A DNA stretch of 64,000 nucleotides from Priapulus caudatus (Eukaryota; Priapulida; Priapulimorpha; Priapulimorphida; Priapulidae): contig NW_014577984.1 of assembly GCF_000485595.1 (NCBI RefSeq), positions 1 to 64,000 on the forward strand, given 5' to 3'. The notes beneath the pieces were generated by a model. The model was not told where the DNA came from and did no database searches. It saw nothing but the letters and a program-made list of their open reading frames with translations. Of this stretch, positions 57,601 to 64,000 are shown in pieces. Each line of letters starts with the position of its first letter. The first letter of the stretch is position 1. The translations under genes and the position numbers were made by a program.

Positions 57601-60600
57601 ATGTTGCTCAAAAATACAAAACGACCTACGGGTCTGCCATATTGAATAACATTAAATTGTCTTCTCCATAACTACTCGACCGATCAAGATGTATGATTTA
57701 CATACTTTGAATCCGCATGGTCTGGGGTCATGAAAGTTTGTGGAGATAGCAACGAAGCTGCGCAGCAGAAATTCAAAGGCTCGCCCATTCAGTGGCATCA
57801 GGCACTTATTTATGCAGTAGTTGTCATGGCCATACTTGCCATTCTGTACTACTGTTTTGCTCCCCCAAATTGCCTTCCTAACATCTGTAATAGGCGAGCA
57901 CTTTTCAGACCGCTAGGCCCATTTATCCATCCATTCTTTGAACCGACCCCGCAAATGCCTCCAACCGCGACCCCATTTCTTACTCGACCCTTGTATTCAG
58001 CCGTTCCTCAGTCCACACCCCCTGCATGTGACGACATTGTACCTCCGGCTGTAACCCCACATCCACTTATCCACCCCTTACAGCGGGATAATACCGATCT
58101 TGACGATGACGCAGTTGAAATGGACACACTGCCAAGACATACGTCATCTAAGTAGTATTGATGCATTATAAGGAGCATTATGTAATCTACTAGATAGCGT
58201 TGAATTAAAATCGCGATTCTATTTACTCAATATGTATAACTAACTATGTATCGCGTATCGATTTATGACATTTATTACGATTGATACTATTTGTAACGCG
58301 ATACCTACTTGTTCACAGTGTGTACACTATTATTTACCCCATGTAACGCGTATATTTATGTCACTTTTGGTTTCTCAGGTTCGCGAATTTATAGTGATCG
58401 TTGCAACTCACTATTAATATGCCGTACTGTTATGCCCCGTCCCGTCGTTTTTTTTTATATATATATGCTGTCCGTACTCACCTTTTCTTTCCCTTTCATG
58501 GCATATCACCAGTGGCGATCTATCCATCGTCGCAGAAGCGGATTCAACAACCCCCACTGACGATGACATGCCCAAGTTCCCCGACCTCAGCAAGGTCAAC
58601 GACCATTTATTTGAAGCGCTCATGGCTTACATCCGGGAGCCAGAGCCAGAGCCAGAGCCAGAGCTCCCGGAAATGGGCCATGGCGCTGGGGGCGGCCCTC
58701 CACCTCCGCCACCCCCAAACATTTTTAACATCGCCGACGACGACTCCCTATGTGAGGATTGGGAAGACTACTACGAGCAACTGGAGTGGTTCGAGAAAAT
58801 CCATCCCGGATGGACAGTTGTGGATAACAATATCGTTAGAAAATAAAAAAAATAAGGAACAAAAAATATGATGAATACGAATAAACAAAAAAATACCGAG
58901 ATGACAAACAAAACAGGACGTCCAGTTTTTTATTTATTTTGTTCTTTTTGCCCCCCGGCTCGCCTCCCAAAAACCCCTTTCATTTACATCACTTCCATCC
59001 CTTCCATCGCATAACAGTATTGCTAACCTAAGGTTTTTTTTTTTTGTGTGTGTAACATATAATTTTCAATGCCGCAGCGGTAGGATACATCTATTTTTAT
59101 GTATGTTTCGATACGTTGCTCTCCATAGATTATGTTTCGCAACTATTGAAAGTGCGAGGGTAGTGTAGTGACGCGAATATCGAATGGGCAAGATATCGAG
59201 GGTGGGGAAGTTATCCAGGGGGCAAGATATCCTGCTACATACACCGCTAAACAAAATTATGAGATACATCATGTAATGTTTCAGGGTCTAGAATTACAAC
59301 GGCAGCTTCTGTGGTCGTTACGACTACGGTAGAATGTGTAACGAGCATTTCTTGTTTCTGTAATTTTGTCAGTTTGTTGTGACAGTATCACAATTCCGGG
59401 GCTATGATGGTACTCCAGTGTGCCAGAAAATGTATCTTGCTTTTATAATTTATGTTTTATTTTCAGGCTGCAAATTTAGAAACAGAGACTCGGCTAGTTG
59501 ATGTCGCCTGTGGACCAGACTCTGCTGAAGACACGGTATCTATATTGCATATGCATGATCCTCGCATAGCCTAGATGTGCCTTTGGGAGGGGTAGTCATC
59601 AAATTAAATGGTCAGAGGGTCAGGAGATAGCTGGGCATGGGATAATGGTGCATGCTTTCATGCCACTCCTCTTTCTAAGGTATTATGTTTATCTACACAA
59701 TATTTTTTTAGGCATGTATAAGTTCTAAATCAAAATAGATTGACAAAATAAAAATTGAACTACCCGGTTGTTCGTTCAAGCATCTCAGTGCTCAAAACTC
59801 CAAATACCTCATTTTACATGTGTCATTTCTCTGCAAAATATATGAAGCTGTGAACATTATTAATTTAAGGAATTTTCAATTATGCTTATTGGAATATGGT
59901 TAAATGGTATGTTACATTGATTTAATTATCTTTTCGGACAGAAAAATTATTAATCTTTTTCATGAATATATGGATTTTTTTTTATTTGTGCATACTTTGA
60001 TACAAATTTTTCATTTCATTTGAATTCTTTTTTAATATGGTTATATTAGCTTTGTTCGAATCATCTGGTTTTCAGTACTAGTATATACTGCATGTTTAGA
60101 TTTACCTATCATAATAGTATAGTAGTATATGTTATCAATTCCCACAATTTCGATTATATACAAATGGTTTTGAGCTTTAGAATATATACAGACTTTCAAC
60201 ATTGTAAATATTTTTAGAATTGTGCATACATGTATATTTTTTAGATATCCATTTCTCAAATATGCCCATTACACTAAGGCATTGCATAAGAACAATTTCA
60301 CAGTTTGTGAATGCCATCACTGCCTTCTGTGTAATAGGAGCCTTGGCAGCCTAGTGATCCCATGCTGCATATCAGGCGAGCAACAATATCTCTTCAAGAT
60401 CAAGAGTTTTTTGAGGGACTGGCACTTGATCAGCAGAGGGTAAGCTGTTTTACGATTGTAACACCTACATGTAGCTGATGGCAAAACACAGAATAAACGG
60501 AACAAAACCAAAAGGTTTTTTCGAGCGCAAAGCACATCGGAAACCTCATGACATTTTCAAGATCAGACTACAGATATTGCATGAGGTAGATAATCAATTC

Positions 60601-63600
60601 ATTGTTATGTCGAATGGAATGTTTCTCTACATATGTGATTGACATATTTTATATGCAGGATCATGAGGAACAGGCAGCCCGAGAAAGGAGAAGAGCGACA
60701 AGGCAAGGAAGGAGACACAATAGAGAGCAACGCCAAATTGAAATGCAAGAGGTAGTGTTCAACTAGAAGCAGTTGTGTGTCTTGGATCTTTCAATTGAAA
60801 AAAAAACATTTATCAGCTGCTCCTTACGGTCTGTCTCTCGGTATTTACATCCCTTTTCAACTTCTCATAAACTGCTCAACCAATCAATTAAATATTCAGA
60901 TCACAGGGGGCAAGAAATTTCGGCCGATCTAGATGTATGATACATAATTTTGATCCTCATTGTCTGGAGATGCAAGTATTTCAAATGAGTGATACATATT
61001 TTTAATCCCTGATTAACAAAAGCCCATTTCAGCCAAATGTTGCTCAAAAATACAAAACGACCTACGGGTCTGCCATATTGAATAACATTAAATTGTCTTC
61101 TCCATAACTACTCGACCGATCAAGATGTATGATTTACATACTTTGAATCCGCATGGTCTGGGGTCATGAAAGTTTGTGGTATTGATCGTAAAACAACCTG
61201 CATGGCCAGTCAATATGAAACCTTCAGATTTGGCAGGTCGAGGGGTTCAGTTTCAATCGAAAATTCAAGATGACCACCATGGTGACCTAATCTATAGTAT
61301 TTATTCCTGTGTGTTTTAAGCCCAGCACAGCTGTTCTACTGATTCATTTAAAACAGTTTGTGATTAATGATATACTTGCTTTTTCTGTAGGTCAGGCAAC
61401 AGAAGTTGGAAAGAGTTGGGGAGGAGCCAACTGACAATTGCTTCACTGTGGTGTTTGTCCTCCAGGACAACACCACAAAGTCCAGAAAATTCAGACCAGA
61501 GGATAAGAAGCAGGTAATTATTATGCTGACAGTGACATTATGAGGGATGCAGTTATGTTTTCCTTCTCTTCATATGAGATTTATTTTATTTTATTGGCCG
61601 AGTGTGGTGTGAAAACATATTTGAAATTTGAATTTGTAGTTGGATAAAACCTGACAGTTAAAATTTTAATTTTGCCCAGTTTACAAGAGTTATTGACCCT
61701 TATTATACCCCCCGTAACAAAGCTAAGGGGGTTATACTGTTTTCACCCTGTCCGTCTGTAGACGCATTCGATTCTGGCTCATAACTTCAAGACCGATAAA
61801 GAGATTCCGATCAAACATAAATTAGTACAAGTGTTGGTGTCGACCCAAGGGTGTGTCATGATATGCTTTTGGGTCAATTCATAATCCAATATGGCCGCCA
61901 CTTCATAATCCCGACACCATGTTGAGATATGTCGATGATGGAAAAGTGTCTTGTAAGAAGACAATGGTATACATATGTCGTGGTATACATTCAACTATTT
62001 CTTTTTGCTCAGATGTTGTTGTTTTTTTGTAGTCCCTGTTTGACTTCATTGAAGGGTCAACTTGTGTAAACAAGGCCAGACTTCTTTTTGGAGGGAATGT
62101 GGTAGAGGACAGCACTGCATGCCTGAAGGATTGTGGGATTGGCAGCAACTGTCGAATCCATGTGGAAGACCTACAAGACAATCGGGAGGTAAATTGTGAA
62201 AATAATACAAGAGCAATTTTCAGCTCACCTGGCCAAAGGCCATGTTATAGCATATACCAATATTGCCAGGTGGCGCTGTTGGAGGGTACTAGAGGGTGTA
62301 GACAAGACAATTAGGTCTAGATTTAGTAGTCACAAATAGAGCAACATTTGTGTGTGTGGACTACGAAAAATTGTGAACCCACCACAGCAAGAGTTGTGGC
62401 CAGGCAAAGCAATTGTCGTGAAAATTATAAAATGCTATAGTGACGAAAATGCCACAACCAAATTGAAAATCCTTGAACACTTGGTGCTTCTCCCATGTGT
62501 TTAGTAGTGGCAGTCAGCATTTTCAAAACATTCTGTTGCTTGCTTAATTAGGCACATGTGGTGTAGGGGGTAGTGCAATGCATACGCTAGCACATGGCAT
62601 CCAGAATGCAGTGCGGATGGACGGAACTTCGTGTCGTTATCGACACCGACGGTATTGGTTCCTACACAACCGATGGACATGAATTCCCCAGAAAAAAAAC
62701 AATGACTGACCTTTAGAAGTGGTATAAGTAAAAAATAGTAGTCAGAATATTTACTTGGAAATTATGAGTTGCTAACTTATTATATATTTTATCTTAGAGA
62801 CTGTTGTCAAAAGGGACCAAATGGGACCAAATGGTCAGCGGTCTTGTTTCAAGGTTGAAGGGTTATTGGAGGCAGTTGTTGACCCAGGGTGTTTGTAGCA
62901 AATTTTGGAAGTTCGCTGGGTTTCTAATGTCAAAGTTCGCCTGTAATTCACATGTTTTACTTTTTACAGAGCTTAACTGAGAGTGAGGACGATGCAGATG
63001 ACACAGAATCTGTACCTGTAAGACAGATTACAACAGTAAATGGTGTGTATATTGATATGAACTTTTACTTTATCAAAAATCCCCCTTCATGTGACAGTAA
63101 CTTACCATTTTCTCAAGACAATTTGGCAGGGGATACATTTGCGATTGTCCCCAACCGAACTTTTCTAGTTTTATCCTGACCTGGCTCATCGGCCCTATTG
63201 GTCAACAATGTGGATGGGAAGTGTTGAGCTCAATTTCATTCACTTTTTAGACCTTGAAATTGGCTACGGCAATCAGCAAATGCCATAGTAAAACCAATCT
63301 GCGATATATGATATAAAAAACAAGGACGGCATATTTTTGCCCTGGTCAAATCATGCTAATTGCAAGGCCTGACTTTTGGTGATAGTGTTATTGTACAGTC
63401 AATCTACGGTTGAACATCAAACAAATTGCATTTGTGTTTTTTTAATACAGATCTGCAGCTGTTGACGGACATAGTGATTGTAATTTTCTTTTTTTGCCCT
63501 TCAGATATAAAGGAGTTTGATGACAGGGTGAAAAGAGCACGGGACTTTTTGTGTAGTGAGAAGATTGTGAGGGTCCGACGGGACAACATTGTAGAGAACG

Positions 63601-64000
63601 TCCTAGATCGATATCGCACTAACCCAAATCTGGTGCATCATCGCATCAAAGTTGTGTTTGAGCGGGAAGAAGTCGCGGAGGACTTCAGCGGTGTTACACG
63701 AGAGATGTTTAGTGCTTTTTTTTCGAATTTGCTTTCAGACCTATTTGACGGTGATTTAGAAAAAATCCCTAGGATGGATGCAGCTATCTGTAGCAACGAC
63801 ACTATGGTCTTGGTAGGAAAAATCATAAGTCATGCGTATGTGCTGACTGGGATTTTCCCTATCCAGATCTGCAAGTCTGCCATCAAATTTCTCCTGTGTG
63901 GAAATGTGGCTGGTGACGAAACTACTCTCTCTTTCCTCCGTGTTTTGTCTGAGGACGAGAGAGCAATTTTGAAATCAGCCATGGCAGACAGGGAGTACAT
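54636..64000 (+). CDS. Ubiquitin-like/HECT-domain gene, multi-exon, incomplete
   Basis: Recognised exons: 54636-54728 and 55306-55407 (Ser/Thr/Pro- and Arg-rich); 55855-55898; 56038-56106; 56941-57004 and 57224-57316 (acidic, then a basic coiled coil, EHAARERRRATRQGRRR); 61391-61513 and 62033-62188; 62970-63042 (acidic); 63505 onward. The 61391 and 62033 exons together form a ubiquitin-like domain (FVLQDNTTKSRKFRPEDKKQ; LFDFIEGSTCVNKARLLFGG). The last exon matches the start of a HECT E3 ligase domain: VRRDNIVENVLDRY, EDFSGVTREMFSAFF, GKIISHAYVLTGIFP. The catalytic Cys lies beyond the window. Phases agree from 56941 on; the join of the 55306, 55855 and 56941 exons is unresolved. It resembles G2E3-like ligases. 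Exons 55855-57316 are present twice (see the 2-kb repeat). Confidence 0.65.
54934..55018. repeat. (CACACG)n microsatellite
   Basis: CACATG units followed by CACACG units, in an intron of the HECT-type gene. Confidence 0.9.
55437..55800. repeat. GGATATCTTGCCCCC minisatellite with an inverted half
   Basis: About 20-bp units of GGATATCT plus a C-rich tail run from 55437 to 55705. At about 55710 the orientation flips and GGGGGCAAGATATCC units follow to 55800, making a palindrome centred there. The left edge of the 2-kb duplicated block (55755) falls inside this array. Confidence 0.8.
55755..57743 (+). repeat. 2-kb block A, first copy, carrying four exons
   Basis: Matches 59185-61179 along its whole length with scattered substitutions and few indels. 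It contains the exons 55855, 56038, 56941 and 57224 of the HECT-type gene. It ends at GTTTGTGG, after which a piece of the gypsy element starts. Confidence 0.85.
57744..58155 (+). pseudogene. env: Env C-terminus with membrane anchor (partial)
   Basis: The open frame encodes the last part of the F-like Env. It has a juxtamembrane stretch, a transmembrane segment (ALIYAVVVMAILAILYYCF, about 57801-57857), a Cys-containing short turn, and a long Pro/Thr-rich cytoplasmic tail ending in an acidic DLDDDAVEMDTL motif before the TAG at 58153. The N-terminal parts are missing, so this is a fragment. A similar Pro-rich tail follows the anchor in the Env at 3198-4280. Confidence 0.75.
58568..58846 (+). 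CDS. Small acidic proline-rich ORF 3' of env (accessory ORF candidate)
   Basis: From ATG 58568, 92 codons encode a short acidic protein: MPKFPDLSKVNDHLFEALMA, then a PEPEPEPELPE repeat, a Gly-rich hinge, seven prolines in a row, and an acidic, aromatic C-terminus (DDDSLCEDWEDYYEQLEWFE). The frame is also open for about 60 codons upstream without ATG, and an AG after CCATCGTCGC could be an acceptor. It lies between env and the 3' LTR. The matching region at 25159-25436 is shifted. No known domain is recognised. Some env-bearing gypsy elements have extra 3' genes, but I see no similarity to one. Confidence 0.5.
   Translation: MPKFPDLSKVNDHLFEALMAYIREPEPEPEPELPEMGHGAGGGPPPPPPPNIFNIADDDSLCEDWEDYYEQLEWFEKIHPGWTVVDNNIVRK
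59185..61179 (+). repeat. 2-kb block A, second copy, with duplicated exons
   Basis: Carries exons 59285-59328, 59467-59535, 60376-60439 and 60659-60751, which match the first copy with the same splice sites and small differences (for example FFEG here against FFQG). It continues into unique sequence at 61180 and to the next exon at 61391. If both copies are real, the gene would have four duplicated exons. Confidence 0.85.
61702..61910. repeat. Dispersed-repeat-like segment with CCCCCCGTAACAAAG hairpin
   Basis: TATACCCCCCGTAACAAAG is followed by AAGGGGGTTATACTG, which can form a short hairpin, then a segment with CACCCTGTCCGTCTGTAGAC. This layout is typical of dispersed non-coding repeats in marine invertebrates, but the right end is not defined. 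It lies in an intron. Confidence 0.35.

Larger units (their letters stand above)
57744..59184 (+). mobile_element. Partial clean copy of the gypsy element's 3' end
   Basis: Matches 24361-25775, running from late env through the accessory region to the first 22 bases of the LTR (TGTAGTGA at 59164). It has no 5' part and no second LTR, and it stops exactly where the LTR begins. It is sandwiched between the two copies of block A. Its frames are intact where the copy at 24361 is shifted. Confidence 0.8.

Noticed and set aside
62540..62680. tRNA-derived SINE
   Set aside because: The stretch has weak A-box-like words but no proper B box (GGTTCGANNCC) at the right distance.
1..64000. CRISPR array, toxin-antitoxin or other prokaryotic defence system
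   Set aside because: No regularly spaced direct repeats with unique spacers and no bacterial gene organisation; the window has spliced genes and animal-type transposons.

Overview
The window reads as repeat-rich invertebrate animal DNA. It has split genes with GT-AG introns, microsatellites, minisatellites, foldback elements and remains of at least five kinds of transposable element. There are no operons, no bacterial gene layout and no CRISPR array. The protein families (a Ty3/gypsy element with a baculovirus-F-like Env, MULE, hAT, several orphan DDE-like transposases, Myb/SANT-like exons, and a ubiquitin-like/HECT gene with many introns) suggest a marine invertebrate. I cannot name the taxon.

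Layout. 1-1860: a large foldback structure, (GTGC)n tracts and 75/79-bp minisatellites. 2257-4280: a decayed retroviral-type envelope gene whose middle third is inverted. 6275-7684: Myb/SANT-like exons on both strands. 8735-9181: a MITE. 9635-11256: a broken MULE transposase. 13743-27196: a 1.1-kb flank followed by a complete but decayed Ty3/gypsy element (LTR, PBS, gag, pol, env, 3' accessory region, LTR). 27197-35890: two copies of a DUF6729-type transposase-like pseudogene. 38351-41073: a nearly intact DDE-like transposase gene. 41737-44850: another transposase-like pseudogene. 46000-51100: mostly non-coding, with one MITE-like element. 51105-53760: a hAT pseudogene carrying two nested MITEs. 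54636-64000: exons of a host gene with a ubiquitin-like domain and the start of a HECT domain, running off the right edge.

The gypsy-like element is the best-preserved system. Its leader carries a short ATG uORF whose stop codon overlaps a splice donor; an acceptor lies just before the env signal peptide, in matching phase. Gag and Pol are linked by a canonical A AAA AAC -1 slippery heptamer in the correct phase, with a downstream stem-loop. Pol has PR, RT, RNase H and integrase motifs but two in-frame stops. A small acidic, proline-rich open frame lies between env and the 3' LTR and is intact only in a second partial copy at 57744-59184.

The order flank-gypsy-C-flank-C (13743-35890) shows the same locus with and without the insertion, so the window seems to contain its own empty site. 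Several segments (about 13740-16700, 24190-27196, 30325-31311 and 32215-35890) differ from their partner copies by dense single-base indels, while a 903-bp block inside the same duplication has identical spacing and no difference that I saw. That pattern suggests uncorrected long-read fill and concatenated haplotypes, so some of the apparent pseudogenisation and duplication may belong to the assembly rather than the genome.
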